Source of the DNA: Caballeronia sp. LZ062
GTDB taxonomy: Bacteria > Pseudomonadota > Gammaproteobacteria > Burkholderiales > Burkholderiaceae
Direction of reading: 5' to 3'
Length of the DNA: 64,000 bases
Assembly: GCF_031450785.1 (NCBI RefSeq)
Contig: NZ_JARTWB010000002.1
Span: 1,612,001-1,676,000, forward strand
A program made the translations under genes and the position numbers. The notes beneath the pieces were generated by a model. It searched no databases. It was not told the origin of the DNA and worked only from the letters and a program-made list of their open reading frames with translations. This document shows, one piece after another, positions 1 to 11,294 of the stretch (positions are counted from its first letter, which is position 1; each line of letters starts with the position of its first letter).

Positions 1-115
1 CAGCCAGGAAAAAGGCCGCGCCGACGCAAAACCGCCGGACGCCACAACAATCCGCCATTGTAGACCGCCCGGCTTGTCCGATTCAGATGGCGCGCTTGCG
101 GCCGGTCGATGGCTC

Positions 116-121
116 TACAAT
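116..121 (+). promoter_or_regulatory. Putative -10 element for the glycosyltransferase gene
   Basis: TACAAT lies 38 bases before the chosen ATG. No good -35 hexamer sits at 17 bases. A mirror-image TACAAT on the minus strand (57-62) may serve a gene leaving the window to the left. Only the -10 hexamers are seen; promoter function is inferred. Confidence 0.3.
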
Positions 122-159
122 ACGCGCCACAAGCAACCCAGCCGCTACGGCCCGACGAT

Positions 160-927
160 ATGACACACGAGAGCCTCGGCATCGCCATCATCACGCACAA
201 CGCAGCGGCGCGGCTCGCGCAATGTCTCGCATCCGTGTCGTTCGCCGACGATATCGTCGTGATCGACGGCGGCAGCACCGACGCAACCGCCGACATCGCG
301 CGACAGCACGGGGCGCGCGTGATCAGCGCGCCGGACTGGCCCGGCTTCGGGCCGCAGAAGAACCGCGCGCTCGACGCGCTTTCGACTGACTGGGTGCTCT
401 CTATCGACGCCGACGAAGTCGTGACGCCCGAGCTCGGCACAGCAATCCGGCGCGTGATCGCCCAACCGGCTGCCGATGTGTACGCGGTAGACCGACTCTC
501 GAGCTTCTGCGGCGACTGGATCACGCACAGCGGCTGGTACCCCGACTGGATTCCCCGGCTCTTCAGGCGCGGCACCGCGCGCTTCTCCGACGATCTCGTG
601 CACGAACGGCTCGTCGTGCCGCCGGGTGCGGCCGTGGCGCGGCTCGAAGGCAAATTGCTGCACTACTCTTACGAAGACTTCGAGACCGTCTTGCGCAAGC
701 TCGACGCCTACTCGACGGCCGGCGCGCGGCAACGCCACGCCGCCGGCAAGCGCGCCAGCCTCGGCATGGCCGTGACGCGCGGCGCGTGGGCTTTCGTCAG
801 GACCTACATTCTGCGGCGCGGGTTTCTCGACGGGCGATCAGGCTTCATGATCGCCGTCTTTAATGCCCAAACGGTGTACTACCGCTTCGTCAAACTGGCG
901 TATCTGAGCCGGCGCCCGCCTCAATAA
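160..927 (+). CDS. Family 2 glycosyltransferase, LPS core type (WaaE/KdtX-like)
   Basis: Predicted 255-residue GT-A glycosyltransferase that would add a sugar to the lipopolysaccharide core at the inner membrane. The N-terminus reads as a GT2 nucleotide-sugar domain: the beta strand with ITHN (residues 11-14), DGGSTD (36-41), and the metal-binding DADE (83-86). The C-terminal basic segment may lie on the membrane. An ATG at 109 is also in frame, but a TACAAT -10-like element at 116-121 and family conservation beginning at this methionine favour 160. The 3' end overlaps the end of convergent dnaE by 7 bp. The family assignment is solid. The acceptor sugar is inferred from resemblance to WaaE/KdtX proteins, which sit in this genomic place in Burkholderiaceae. 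Confidence 0.85.
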   Translation: MTHESLGIAIITHNAAARLAQCLASVSFADDIVVIDGGSTDATADIARQHGARVISAPDWPGFGPQKNRALDALSTDWVLSIDADEVVTPELGTAIRRVIAQPAADVYAVDRLSSFCGDWITHSGWYPDWIPRLFRRGTARFSDDLVHERLVVPPGAAVARLEGKLLHYSYEDFETVLRKLDAYSTAGARQRHAAGKRASLGMAVTRGAWAFVRTYILRRGFLDGRSGFMIAVFNAQTVYYRFVKLAYLSRRPPQ

Positions 928-3900
928 ACAATCTCGATTTCACTTCCCGCGAACTCCCCGCGCAGCGCGCTGATGAGATCGTCGGTGGGCTTGACACGCC
1001 ACGCGTCGCCCAGACGCACTTCGCCTTCCGCGTGCTCGCTGCGATAAACGATGCTCACGTTCAGCCCGTTCGGGATCGGCGCGGCGCTCTGACGCTGACG
1101 GCCGTTCTCCCTGACCGGCATCGGCGGCGGCGCGGCCTGTTCGCGTGCTGCATGCGCTTCCAGCACGCGGCGCAGCCGCAAGGCGTCGGCGTTGCCGTTC
1201 ATCTCCACCTTCACCGACTGCGCGTAACGGCTGCGCGCGCGTTCGAGGTCCATCGCGGTATCGACGGTAAAGCGGATGCCGCCCGTGAACGCGTCGTTGC
1301 GCGCCTGGCCCTGCACGACGAGCAGTTCGTCTTCCTTGAAAAGCGCCTTGTTCGCTTCGAACTGCTCGTTGAAGACGGTCACTTCGCACTGGCCGGTGCC
1401 GTCGTCGAGATTGACGATCAGCATCTTGCCGCGTTGCGTCATCTGCGTGCGCATCGACGAAATCACGCCTGCGACCAGCTTGTCGCGTCCTTCCTTCAGC
1501 TCGCCGATCTTCTGGCGCACGAAGCGGCGCACTTCGCCCTTGTAGGCGTCGAAAAGATGACCGGACAGATAGAAGCCGAGCGCCGTCTTCTCTTCTTGAA
1601 GCCGCTTTTTGTCCGACCACGCGGGCTCGTCGACGAGTTCATGCTTCTGCAGCGGCGTGTCGCCCACGTCGAAGAGGCCCGCCTGCATGGCGTTGGCGGC
1701 GGCCTGTTCGGCGGCTTCCATCGCGAGCGGCACGGAAGCCAGCAGTTGCGCGCGATTGGCATGAAGCGCGTCGAACGCGCCCGCGCGAATCAGCGCCTCC
1801 ACCGTGCGCCGGTTCACGACGCGCCGGTCGATGCGTTCGCAGAAATCGAACAGATCGGTGAACGCGCCGTCTTCGCGCGCCCGCAGAATCTCCTCGATTG
1901 CGTTCTGCCCGCTGCCCTTCACCGCGCCGAGGCCATAACGAATGATCTTCGAACGCTTCCCGTCCGCGTCAGCGACCGGCTCGAAGCGATACGCCGACTG
2001 GTTGATGTCCGGCGGCAGCACGGTCATGCCGTTCGCGATGCAGTCCTCGAAGAGAATCTTCACCTTGTCGGTGTCGTCCATGGCAAGCGACATGTTGGCC
2101 GCCATGAATTCCGCCGGATGATGCGCCTTGAGCCACGCCGTGTAATACGCGAGCAGCGCATACGCCGCCGCGTGCGACTTGTTGAAACCGTAGCCCGCGA
2201 ACTTCTCCATCAAGTCGAAGATCTCGTCGGACTTCTCGCGCGTGAGACCGTTCTTGGCCGCGCCTTCCGCGAAAATCTCGCGGTGCTTGGCCATTTCCTC
2301 GGGCTTCTTCTTGCCCATCGCGCGACGCAGCAAGTCCGCGCCGCCGAGCGAGTAGCCGCCGATGATCTGCGCCATCTGCATCACCTGCTCCTGATAGACC
2401 ATGATGCCGTAGGTCTCTTTCAGAACAGGTTCGACGCGCGGGTCCGGATACTCGACGATCTCGCGCCCGTGCTTGCGCGCGCAGAAGCTCGGAATCAGGT
2501 CCATCGGGCCCGGACGATACAGCGCGACGAGCGCGATGATGTCCTCGAAGCGGTCCGGCCGCGCGTCCTTCAGCATGCCCTGCATGCCGCGGCTTTCCAG
2601 CTGGAACACGGCGACGGTGTTCGCCTTCTTGAGAATGGTGAACGAAGCCGGATCGTCCAGCGGAACCTGCGCGAGGCTCCAGTCCTTCTTCGACGGATCG
2701 AGGCGGCGAATATAGCGCTCCGCCCAATCCAGAATCGTGAGCGTGGTCAGGCCCAGAAAGTCGAACTTCACGAGGCCGACGGCTTCCACGTCGTCCTTGT
2801 CGTACTGGCTGACGACGCCGCCGTCCTCGCCCTGCGTATAAAGCGGGCAGAAATCCGTGAGCTTGCCGGGCGCGATCAGCACGCCGCCCGCGTGCATGCC
2901 CACATTTCGCGTGAGGCCCTCGACGCGCTGCGCCAGTTCCAGCAACTGATGCACTTCGTCTTCGGTGTCGAAACGCTCCTGAAGCGCCGGCTCTTCCTTC
3001 ATCGCGTCCGCGATGGTCACGTGCTTGCCCGGCTTGAACGGAATCAGCTTCGCGATGCCGTCCGTGAACATGTAGCCGAGATCGAGCACGCGGCCGATGT
3101 CGCGCACCGCCGCCTTCGCCGCCATCGTGCCGAAGGTCGCGATCTGCGAGACGGCGTCCGCGCCGTACTTGCCCTTCACGTACTGAATGACGCGGTCGCG
3201 CCCTTCCTGGCAGAAGTCGATATCGAAGTCCGGCATCGACACGCGTTCCGGGTTCAGGAAGCGTTCGAACAGCAGGTTATAGCGCAGCGGGTCGAGATCC
3301 GTGATGCCGAGCGCATACGCGACGAGCGATCCCGCGCCCGAGCCGCGCCCCGGGCCGACCGGCACGCCATTGTTCTTCGCCCACATGATGAAGTCGGCGA
3401 CGATCAGGAAGTAGCCCGGAAAGCCCATCTTGATGATGGTCCCGCACTCGAAGTCGAGCCGCTTGTAATACGTCTCGCGCTGTGCGTCGCGTTCCGACTC
3501 GTCGGGGAAAAGCTGCGCGAGCCGCACTTCGAGGCCTTCCTTCGACAACTGCACGAGGTAGTCGTCGAGCGACATGCCGTCGGGCGTCGGGAACAGCGGG
3601 AGCTTCGGCTTGCCCAATTCGAGCGTGAGATTGCAGCGTTTGGCGATCTCCACCGTGTTCGCGAGCGCCGACGGAATGTCCGCGAAGAGCGCGCACATTT
3701 CGTCCTGCGTGCGGAAATACTGCTCGGTCGTGAACCGCTTCTGGCGGCGCGGATTGGCGAGAATGTCGCCCTCTGAAATACACACGCGCGCTTCGTGCGC
3801 GGTGTAGTCGTCCGGGGTCATGAACTGCAGCGGGTGCGTGGCGACCACCGGCAGGCCCAACTTGGCGGCGAGCGCCACGGCTTCCTGAATGTACGCCTGC

Positions 3901-4436
3901 TCGCCCGGCTGGCCGGCGCGCTGCAGTTCGATGTAGAACGCGTTCGGGAAAAGTTTCGCCCAACGCTCGGCGTGACGCTCCGCGCTCGCGGTATTGCCCG
4001 CCGCGAATGCCATGCCGATGTCGCCGGTCTGCGCGCCCGATAGCGCGAGTAGACCTTCTGCAAGGCCCTCTTCCAGCCATTCGACCATCACTTCCGCCCG
4101 GCCGCGATACTGGTTCGTGAGCCACGCGCGGCTCAACAGTTCGCAGAGATTCAGGTAGCCGGTCTTGTCGCGCACGAGCAGCAACAGGCGCGAGGGCTTG
4201 TCGCGGTCGGCCGCGTTCGTGATCCAGACGTCGCACCCGGCGATGGGCTTAACGCCCCTGCCGCGCGCTTCCTTGTAGAAGCGCACGAGGCCGAACGCAT
4301 TGGCAAGATCGGTCAGCGCAAGCGCGCCTTGGCCGTCTTCGGCTGCCGATTTGACGACGTCGTCCAGCCGCACGATGCCGTCGGCAATCGAGAATTCGGA
4401 GTGGACGCGGAGATGAACGAAGCGGGGATCTGACAT
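921..4436 (-). CDS. dnaE: DNA polymerase III subunit alpha
   Basis: Replicative polymerase catalytic subunit of 1171 residues, close to the E. coli length. An N-terminal PHP domain starts [11 protein letters not shown]. The polymerase-3 palm contains the catalytic PDFDIDF motif near residue 400, whose aspartates match E. coli D401/D403. Finger, helix-hairpin-helix and OB-fold ([14 protein letters not shown]) regions follow. The start at 4436 is chosen because the PHP domain begins right there; a longer in-frame extension to 4664 has no homology that I recognise and would run through the trhO promoter region. A TACAAT lies only 6 bases upstream of this ATG. Convergent with the glycosyltransferase gene and divergent from trhO. 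Confidence 0.97.
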   Translation of the reverse strand: MSDPRFVHLRVHSEFSIADGIVRLDDVVKSAAEDGQGALALTDLANAFGLVRFYKEARGRGVKPIAGCDVWITNAADRDKPSRLLLLVRDKTGYLNLCELLSRAWLTNQYRGRAEVMVEWLEEGLAEGLLALSGAQTGDIGMAFAAGNTASAERHAERWAKLFPNAFYIELQRAGQPGEQAYIQEAVALAAKLGLPVVATHPLQFMTPDDYTAHEARVCISEGDILANPRRQKRFTTEQYFRTQDEMCALFADIPSALANTVEIAKRCNLTLELGKPKLPLFPTPDGMSLDDYLVQLSKEGLEVRLAQLFPDESERDAQRETYYKRLDFECGTIIKMGFPGYFLIVADFIMWAKNNGVPVGPGRGSGAGSLVAYALGITDLDPLRYNLLFERFLNPERVSMPDFDIDFCQEGRDRVIQYVKGKYGADAVSQIATFGTMAAKAAVRDIGRVLDLGYMFTDGIAKLIPFKPGKHVTIADAMKEEPALQERFDTEDEVHQLLELAQRVEGLTRNVGMHAGGVLIAPGKLTDFCPLYTQGEDGGVVSQYDKDDVEAVGLVKFDFLGLTTLTILDWAERYIRRLDPSKKDWSLAQVPLDDPASFTILKKANTVAVFQLESRGMQGMLKDARPDRFEDIIALVALYRPGPMDLIPSFCARKHGREIVEYPDPRVEPVLKETYGIMVYQEQVMQMAQIIGGYSLGGADLLRRAMGKKKPEEMAKHREIFAEGAAKNGLTREKSDEIFDLMEKFAGYGFNKSHAAAYALLAYYTAWLKAHHPAEFMAANMSLAMDDTDKVKILFEDCIANGMTVLPPDINQSAYRFEPVADADGKRSKIIRYGLGAVKGSGQNAIEEILRAREDGAFTDLFDFCERIDRRVVNRRTVEALIRAGAFDALHANRAQLLASVPLAMEAAEQAAANAMQAGLFDVGDTPLQKHELVDEPAWSDKKRLQEEKTALGFYLSGHLFDAYKGEVRRFVRQKIGELKEGRDKLVAGVISSMRTQMTQRGKMLIVNLDDGTGQCEVTVFNEQFEANKALFKEDELLVVQGQARNDAFTGGIRFTVDTAMDLERARSRYAQSVKVEMNGNADALRLRRVLEAHAAREQAAPPPMPVRENGRQRQSAAPIPNGLNVSIVYRSEHAEGEVRLGDAWRVKPTDDLISALRGEFAGSEIEIVY

Positions 4437-4442
4437 GCCGAT

Positions 4443-4448
4443 ATTGTA
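4443..4448 (-). promoter_or_regulatory. Putative -10 element immediately upstream of dnaE
   Basis: TACAAT on the minus strand, separated from the dnaE ATG by only 6 bases, so transcription would begin at or within the start codon. No convincing -35 is visible. If used, the dnaE mRNA would be leaderless or nearly so. Confidence 0.3.
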
Positions 4449-4656
4449 CATGCGGTCAGTCGCGACATTGCCCGCGAGCGCCGCGTTGGCCGAACGGATA
4501 AGGGGCTCACGGCTCCCGAAATTGAGCACGCGCAAGAGTTTGCGGGACGACGCGCGGACCGGGCCGGGCGCGCCCGCCGTTTGCGGGATAATAGCGGTTT
4601 GCGCGGCGCAACCGTGCCGCGCTGATCCCGTTTTTACGCGTTTTACCGTATCGATC

Positions 4657-5520
4657 ATGAGCATATTGAACCTTTCCGCCTACAAATTCGTCACCATCGA
4701 GGACGGCGCCGCGTGGCGGCCGCTCGTCACCGAACGCTGCAAGGCGCTCGGCCTCAAGGGCACGATCCTGCTGGCGCCGGAGGGCATCAATCTGTTCATC
4801 GCGGGGCCGGTTCCCGAAGTGCGCGAATTCATCGACTACATTCGCACCGATGCGCTCTTCGGCGGACGTTTCGCCGACCTGCAGTTCAAGGAGAGCTTCT
4901 CCGAGACGCAGCCGTTTCGCCGCATGCTGGTCCGGCTCAAGCGCGAAATCATCACGATGAAAAAGCCCGCGATCAAGCCGGAACTCGGCCGTGCGCCGTC
5001 CGTGGATGCGCCCACGCTCAAAACCTGGCTCGACCGCGGTCACGACGACGCCGGCCGGCCCGTCGTGATGCTCGACACGCGTAACGCGTTCGAAGTGGAT
5101 GTCGGCACGTTCGAGAACGCGCTCGACTATCGCATCGCCAAGTTCAGCGAGTTTCCCGAAGTGATCGCGCAGAACCGCGCGGACCTGGAAGGTAAGACGG
5201 TGGTGTCGTTCTGCACCGGCGGTATTCGCTGCGAAAAAGCAGCGATCCACATGAAGGAAGTGGGCATCGACCACGTTTATCAGCTCGAAGGCGGCATTCT
5301 GAAATACTTCGAGCAAGTCGGCGGCGCGCATTACAACGGCGACTGCTTCGTGTTCGATTACCGGACCGCGCTCGATCCGAATCTCCAGCCGACGGCCACC
5401 GCGCAGTGCTTCGGCTGCCGCGCGGTCGTGAGCGTCGAGGACCAGAAGTCGCCCTACTACAAGCCGGGCGAGACGTGCCCCGCGTGTCACCCGGACGCAA
5501 AAGTCGGCCAGGCGGCCTAA
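4657..5520 (+). CDS. trhO: tRNA uridine(34) hydroxylase, rhodanese-like
   Basis: Predicted 287-residue TrhO (YceA) protein, which in E. coli makes 5-hydroxyuridine at tRNA position 34, a step toward cmo5U/mcmo5U. The N-terminal UPF0176 domain includes [13 protein letters not shown] (38-50). A rhodanese domain from about 130 carries the active-site loop [11 protein letters not shown] with the nucleophile candidate C186. The C-terminus has two cysteine pairs (CFGC, CPACH) that look metal-binding. The start is the ATG followed by [11 protein letters not shown], where the family begins. It is divergent from dnaE across 220 bp, and gluQ follows 10 bp downstream, so the two tRNA-modification genes are probably co-transcribed. 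Confidence 0.93.
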   Translation: MSILNLSAYKFVTIEDGAAWRPLVTERCKALGLKGTILLAPEGINLFIAGPVPEVREFIDYIRTDALFGGRFADLQFKESFSETQPFRRMLVRLKREIITMKKPAIKPELGRAPSVDAPTLKTWLDRGHDDAGRPVVMLDTRNAFEVDVGTFENALDYRIAKFSEFPEVIAQNRADLEGKTVVSFCTGGIRCEKAAIHMKEVGIDHVYQLEGGILKYFEQVGGAHYNGDCFVFDYRTALDPNLQPTATAQCFGCRAVVSVEDQKSPYYKPGETCPACHPDAKVGQAA

Positions 5521-5530
5521 GCCTCGTCAC

Positions 5531-6403
5531 ATGCGCTATCGCGGCCGCTTCGCGCCTTCGCCGACGGGCCCGCTGCACGCCGGATCGCTCGTCAGCGCGC
5601 TCGCGAGTTTTCTCGATGCCCGCGCGCACGGCGGAACGTGGATCGTGCGAATCGAAGACGTCGACGCGCCGCGCACGGTGCCCGGCGCCGCCGACGACAT
5701 TCTCGCGACGCTCGCGCATCTCGGCATGACGTCCGACGAGCCGCCCGTCTGGCAAAGCCAGCGCGACGACGCCTACACTCACGCCTTCGAGCAGTTGCAA
5801 GCCGGCGGCCTAGTCTATCCATGCGGTTGCACGCGGCGCGAAATCGCCGACTCGCTCGTGCATGCGCACGCGCGTCACGCGACGCTCGCGTATCCCGGAA
5901 CGTGCCGCAACGGCCTCAACGGCCGCGCCGCGCGTGCATGGCGGCTGCGCGTGCCGGACGGCGACGCGGCGCGCATTACATTCGTTGATCGCTGGCAAGG
6001 GGCGCAGTCGCAAGATCTCGCCGCAGAAGTGGGCGATTTCGCGCTCAAGCGCGCGGACGGCTTGTGGGCGTATCAACTCGCGGTCGTCGTCGATGACGCC
6101 GACGCGGGCATCACTCACATCGTGCGCGGCGCGGACCTGCTCGATTCCACCGCCCGGCAAATCTATCTCCAGCAGTGCCTCGGTGTGCCGACGCCCGCTT
6201 ATCTGCACGTGCCGGTCGTCACCAACGAAACCGGCGAGAAGCTGAGCAAGCAGACCGGCGCAACGCCGCTGGATACGACCGCTCCGCTCGGCGCGCTCAT
6301 AGAGGCGGCGCGGCATCTCGGCATCGATGCGTCGGCCGCGCGCTCGCTCGATGCGTTCTATGCACGAGCCATCGCTGACTGGGCGCAGCGATTCGCGTCC
6401 TGA
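5531..6403 (+). CDS. gluQ: Glutamyl-Q tRNA(Asp) synthetase
   Basis: A 290-residue paralogue of the glutamyl-tRNA synthetase catalytic core. It lacks the anticodon-binding domain, as expected of GluQ/YadB, which attaches glutamate to queuosine at position 34 of tRNA-Asp. [14 protein letters not shown] (6-19) contains the HIGH-equivalent motif, and KLSKQ begins at K237 (KMSKS equivalent). A cysteine cluster (YPCGC plus a later C in PGTC) is the known zinc-knuckle region. It follows trhO closely and ends at a strong bidirectional terminator shared with rhlE. Confidence 0.95.
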   Translation: MRYRGRFAPSPTGPLHAGSLVSALASFLDARAHGGTWIVRIEDVDAPRTVPGAADDILATLAHLGMTSDEPPVWQSQRDDAYTHAFEQLQAGGLVYPCGCTRREIADSLVHAHARHATLAYPGTCRNGLNGRAARAWRLRVPDGDAARITFVDRWQGAQSQDLAAEVGDFALKRADGLWAYQLAVVVDDADAGITHIVRGADLLDSTARQIYLQQCLGVPTPAYLHVPVVTNETGEKLSKQTGATPLDTTAPLGALIEAARHLGIDASAARSLDAFYARAIADWAQRFAS

Positions 6404-6408
6404 AACGA

Positions 6409-6440
6409 AAAACGGCAGCCGCGAGAGGCTGCCGTTTCTG
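6409..6440. terminator. Bidirectional rho-independent terminator between gluQ and rhlE
   Basis: A perfect 10-bp stem AACGGCAGCC / GGCTGCCGTT (6411-6420 with 6427-6436) with a GCGAGA loop. A-rich sequence lies on the left and T-rich on the right, so it can stop transcription from both convergent genes. Confidence 0.88.
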
Positions 6441-6458
6441 TTCGACGCTCGTGAACGC

Positions 6459-7940
<1,482 letters not shown>

Positions 7941-8403
7941 GGTGACTATCTTGGCTTTCGCTAAAAAACCGCTCGATGCGGCGCGCGTGAACGATCGTGA
8001 ACGATTTCGCCGATCACGCGTGTGTGTTTCGGTGACGCGGAATGACCCGCGACGCACTTGCAAGAGGTTGCGCGCTATTCGTGCGCATGATGCGTGCCTT
8101 GGCGCGCGGCTCGCAACGCAGCCGGCCATCGGGCGTGGGCGGCTGACGCCTGCGTCCCGCCGCCTTCCAGCCGAACGCGACTCATACCTGGATGGAACAC
8201 AGCTTCAATGACGCTTCAACGACACGGCGCGCAAAGAAGTTCGCCGGCAGCGGCGCTGCGCGGCCGCCCTGGCGCAAGCGAAGCGCCGTCGCGGCGGCGG
8301 CACTTTCGCTGCGGGAAAGCCGCACATTGTAGCACCGCATGCCAAAGGGCCCGGACGCAAGTCTCTACGTCCACGCAGCCGCGTCCGCCGTCCCGCTTCC
8401 GCC
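7941..8403 (-). promoter_or_regulatory. Long non-coding leader/promoter region of rhlE
   Basis: 463 bp without a convincing gene. On the minus strand a TACAAT (8326-8331) is the best -10 candidate; it has no clear -35 at normal spacing. It would give rhlE a 5' UTR of about 380 bases. No riboswitch family is recognised. Function is inferred from layout only. Confidence 0.3.
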
Positions 8404-8793
8404 CTACTTCTCGCGCGCCTGGCAGTCCGCGAGCAGCGGCGGTGAATCTTTCGCGGCCATCTCGTCGTAGAGGTTGGCTTGCTTGCCCTTGGTCCACCAG
8501 ACGTACTGATCGGCGGCGTATTTTGCGCCCGACCCAGCGATCACGTTGACGAAGAGCAGCTTGCGCCCGTCGACAGTCAGCGCCGCGAAGCTCTGCCGGT
8601 TGCGCGTGTTCGTGTACTGGACCGTGATGCTCTTGCCGTCGCGGCAGTCGTAGCGCGTGGTGTGCGTCGATGCCGCCTGGATTTGCGGAACGGTTAGCGG
8701 CATCGCGTGCGCGGACGGCGTAGCCAACGCCCACATTGCAAGTAGCGTAGTGGCGAAGAATGCGAGGAGCTTGTTCATCGTTACGTTGTTCAT
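8404..8793 (-). CDS. MliC-family lysozyme inhibitor-like exported protein
   Basis: A small exported protein of 129 residues, or 124 if the second ATG at 8778 is used. A signal peptide with hydrophobic core LLAFFATTLLAMWALA ends at a likely SAHA cleavage site. The mature part holds a MliC-type domain: YDCRDGKSITVQY, a central FVNV strand, and AADQYVWWTKGKQANLYD, with two cysteines that could form a disulfide. Family members are periplasmic or membrane-bound inhibitors of C-type lysozyme. No lipobox is seen, so it is probably periplasmic. A 56-residue lipoprotein gene lies just upstream on the same strand. Confidence 0.75.
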   Translation of the reverse strand: MNNVTMNKLLAFFATTLLAMWALATPSAHAMPLTVPQIQAASTHTTRYDCRDGKSITVQYTNTRNRQSFAALTVDGRKLLFVNVIAGSGAKYAADQYVWWTKGKQANLYDEMAAKDSPPLLADCQAREK

Positions 8794-8819
8794 TGTCTGA
8801 TGCTGGCGGCGCTAGCCGG

Positions 8820-8990
8820 TCAAGGGTCGATGACATCGGCACACGCGTCGGTCGGCGCTGCGGCGACATGGCCGACGACCGGCACGATTTTCAAGCCCGC
8901 CGATGCGATCCGGCACGGCGCGGCAGCGAGCCCGCAGCCAGAAAGCCCGACGCATCCCGCGACCAGCGCGACAAACAATAAGCGTTTCAA
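8820..8990 (-). CDS. Small lipoprotein, DUF6726-like, TTG start
   Basis: A 56-residue peptide read from a TTG codon preceded at 7 bases by an AGGAG ribosome-binding site. No ATG is in frame nearby. The N-terminus KRLLFVALVAGCVGLSGCG contains a lipobox (LSGC), so the mature lipoprotein is only about 37 residues. It contains two further cysteines and an alanine/valine-rich centre (LKIVPVVGHVAAAPTDAC). It resembles the small DUF6726 lipoproteins of Burkholderiaceae, from memory. Function unknown. It lies between purT and the MliC-like gene and is easily missed because of its size and start codon. Confidence 0.65.
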   Translation of the reverse strand: MKRLLFVALVAGCVGLSGCGLAAAPCRIASAGLKIVPVVGHVAAAPTDACADVIDP

Positions 8991-9030
8991 TGTCTTGCTC
9001 CTGTTACCTGCGCCAAGCGCGAGGCGCGTC

Positions 9031-10278
9031 TCAGTTCGTCGAAACCGGCCGTACCTTCGACGCCGCCAGCTTCGCCCGTTCGCGCGCCTCGTCCGTATCG
9101 GCGCCCGTCGCCACCGCGACTCCCATCCGGCGCTTCGCGAAGCTCTCCGGCTTGCCGAAAAGCCGCAGGTCTGCGCCCGGCACGGCAAGCGCCTCGCGGA
9201 CGCCTTCGAACGCGATCCCGGCTTCGTCGAGACCGCCGTAAATGACCGCCGACGCGCCCGGCGTGCTCAGCGACGTATCCACCGGCAAGCCGAGAATGGC
9301 GCGCGCGTGAAGCTCGAATTCGGAGAAACGCTGCGTCGCGAGCGTGACGAGACCCGTGTCATGCGGACGCGGGCTGACTTCGGAAAACCATACGTCGTCG
9401 CCGCGCACGAAGAGTTCCACGCCGAAGAGGCCGCGCCCGCCGAGCGCCGTCGTCACCTTCGCGGCGACGTCGCGGGCTTTCGCGAGCGCGGCGGCGCTCA
9501 TGGCTTGCGGCTGCCACGACTCGACGTAATCTCCCGCCACCTGAACGTGGCCGATCGGCTCGCAAAAGTAAGTCTGCGTCGCGCCGGTCTCGGGATCGGC
9601 CGCACGCACCGTGAGCTGCGTGATTTCGTACTCGAAGTCGATGAAGCCTTCCACGATCACCCGGCCGTGATTGACGCGCCCGCCGGCCAGCGCGTACGTC
9701 CACGCCGGCTCAATGTCCGCGTCGCTGCGCAATACCGACTGCCCTTTCCCCGACGACGACATGACGGGCTTCACGACGCACGGAAAGCCGATCTTCGCGA
9801 TCGCTGCCTTCATCTCGTCGAGCGATTGCGCGAACGCATAAGGCGATGTGGGCAAACCGAGCGTCTCGGCGGCCAGCCGGCGAATGCCTTCGCGATTCAT
9901 CGTGAGTTGCGTGGCGCGCGCTGTCGGAATGACGGTCGCCATGCCGGACGCCTCGATTTCGGCGAGGGCATCGGTGGCGATCGCCTCGATCTCAGGCACG
10001 ATCAGATGCGGCTTCTCGCTTTCAACGAGCGCGCGTAACGCGGCCGGGTCGGTCATGTCGATCACATGCGCGCGGTGCGCGACCGGATGCCCAGGCGCGT
10101 TCGCGTAACGGTCGACCGCGATGACCTCGACGCCCAGCCGCTGAAGCGCAATGATCACTTCCTTGCCGAGTTCGCCCGCGCCGAGCAGCATGACGCGCGT
10201 GGCGCCGGAAGAAAGCGGCGTGCCGATGCGCGAGGCGATGTCCTGCGCTGCGTTCGCGCCGGGTTGGTCAGTCTGCAT
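9031..10278 (-). CDS. purT: Formate-dependent phosphoribosylglycinamide formyltransferase
   Basis: A 415-residue ATP-grasp enzyme of purine synthesis that formylates GAR using formate and ATP, an alternative to folate-dependent PurN. The PreATP-grasp domain starts with [13 protein letters not shown] near residue 30. The ATP-grasp core includes [15 protein letters not shown] and the late motif [17 protein letters not shown]. The length fits the family. The start at 10278 (MQTDQPG) is preferred over an upstream in-frame ATG at 10326. It is monocistronic by appearance, with about 280 bp upstream before the META-domain gene in the other direction. Confidence 0.96.
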   Translation of the reverse strand: MQTDQPGANAAQDIASRIGTPLSSGATRVMLLGAGELGKEVIIALQRLGVEVIAVDRYANAPGHPVAHRAHVIDMTDPAALRALVESEKPHLIVPEIEAIATDALAEIEASGMATVIPTARATQLTMNREGIRRLAAETLGLPTSPYAFAQSLDEMKAAIAKIGFPCVVKPVMSSSGKGQSVLRSDADIEPAWTYALAGGRVNHGRVIVEGFIDFEYEITQLTVRAADPETGATQTYFCEPIGHVQVAGDYVESWQPQAMSAAALAKARDVAAKVTTALGGRGLFGVELFVRGDDVWFSEVSPRPHDTGLVTLATQRFSEFELHARAILGLPVDTSLSTPGASAVIYGGLDEAGIAFEGVREALAVPGADLRLFGKPESFAKRRMGVAVATGADTDEARERAKLAASKVRPVSTN

Positions 10279-10560
10279 GCGTGCTCCAGAATCGATTCGG
10301 TTGTGCGTCGGCCTGGCGCCTTTCACGCGCTAAAAACCGATTGATTGCAATGATTGGCGGCGATGTTAACACGCAGCGCCGGGCGTGAACGCTCTGCCGT
10401 TCGGCATATTGACAAGCGATATGGACTCGTGCCCGGGCGGCAAATTCCCGCGCTTCTTTCGAGCCTTCCGCGCGGCGAATGATTTGTTGCATCTCAACGC
10501 TGGACAAACCGTACGACGCCTGCGGTACCCTTACGGCTTTCGCCAGTTCCGGATCGATCG

Positions 10561-11109
10561 ATGTCTTCGCTTCTTCGTCGCGCTTCTTCTTTACGCTCGC
10601 GGGCAGGCCTCGCACTGTGCGCGAGCGTCGCAGTTTCGGTAGCCAGTGTCATCAGCGGGTGTGCCATGCCGAAGCATTCGGACGCGAGCGCGCCGCCCAC
10701 CGATCCTTACAATCCTGCCGCAACGCAGTTGCTCGACGACACGCATTGGGAACTGACGAACTGGACGGAGGCGAACGGCCAGCCGCACGCCCTGCCGGGC
10801 CGCGCGGTGGCCAGTCAGCCGATCACGCTCGATCTTTCGACAGAGAGCGGCCGCCGGCGTGCGAGCGGGTTTTCGGGCTGCAACCGGTACACCAGCACGT
10901 ATGACCTCAAGGACGGCAAGCTGAGCTTCGGCTCGCTCGCCGGCACGCGCATGGCCTGTCCATCGAGTGTAGGCGGCGCCGCGGAGCAGCCTTATCTCGA
11001 CGCGCTGGCTCATGTGTCGAAGAGCGGCGTGCAGATGAATCCGCCGCAAACGCTCGAGTTGACGCTCGATAACGGCGCCGTGCTCGTCTTCGCGCAGCGC
11101 GCTGAATGA
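10561..11109 (+). CDS. META/HslJ-domain lipoprotein
   Basis: A 182-residue exported protein. The N-terminus is basic, followed by a hydrophobic stretch ending in VISGCAM, a lipobox that would give an outer-membrane or periplasmic lipoprotein with Cys34 acylated. The META domain starts about residue 60: LLDDTHWELTNW, then GFSGCNRYTSTYDLKDGKLSFG and the TRMACP motif. These are hallmarks of HslJ-like proteins, which are linked to heat and novobiocin tolerance in E. coli. The role here is not established. No operon partner is apparent. Confidence 0.82.
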   Translation: MSSLLRRASSLRSRAGLALCASVAVSVASVISGCAMPKHSDASAPPTDPYNPAATQLLDDTHWELTNWTEANGQPHALPGRAVASQPITLDLSTESGRRRASGFSGCNRYTSTYDLKDGKLSFGSLAGTRMACPSSVGGAAEQPYLDALAHVSKSGVQMNPPQTLELTLDNGAVLVFAQRAE

Positions 11110-11294
11110 CACGCCGTTGCCGCGCCCGGCTCGCGCGGGACACATCGAACGCGAAGTGTTGCGCGCTTACGCCATGCGCGTCGGGTTTAGCCGTCACCCG
11201 TTAAACTGCTCGATCCATATGCCCGGCACCTGCGCGGCACACGCGCTGGGCGGCCAATTCATCCGTCTCATCCAACCTTGGTTCGATCCCTAGC

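Noticed and set aside
1032..3776. Long open frame (914 residues) on the plus strand opposite dnaE
   Set aside because: It is rich in Arg, His, Leu and Ala with no domain; it is the usual antisense shadow of a GC-rich coding strand. dnaE explains the region.
10268..10615. Minus-strand frame (115 residues) in the purT/META gap
   Set aside because: Overlaps the META lipoprotein start and the purT start, has no recognised family and no convincing ribosome-binding site.
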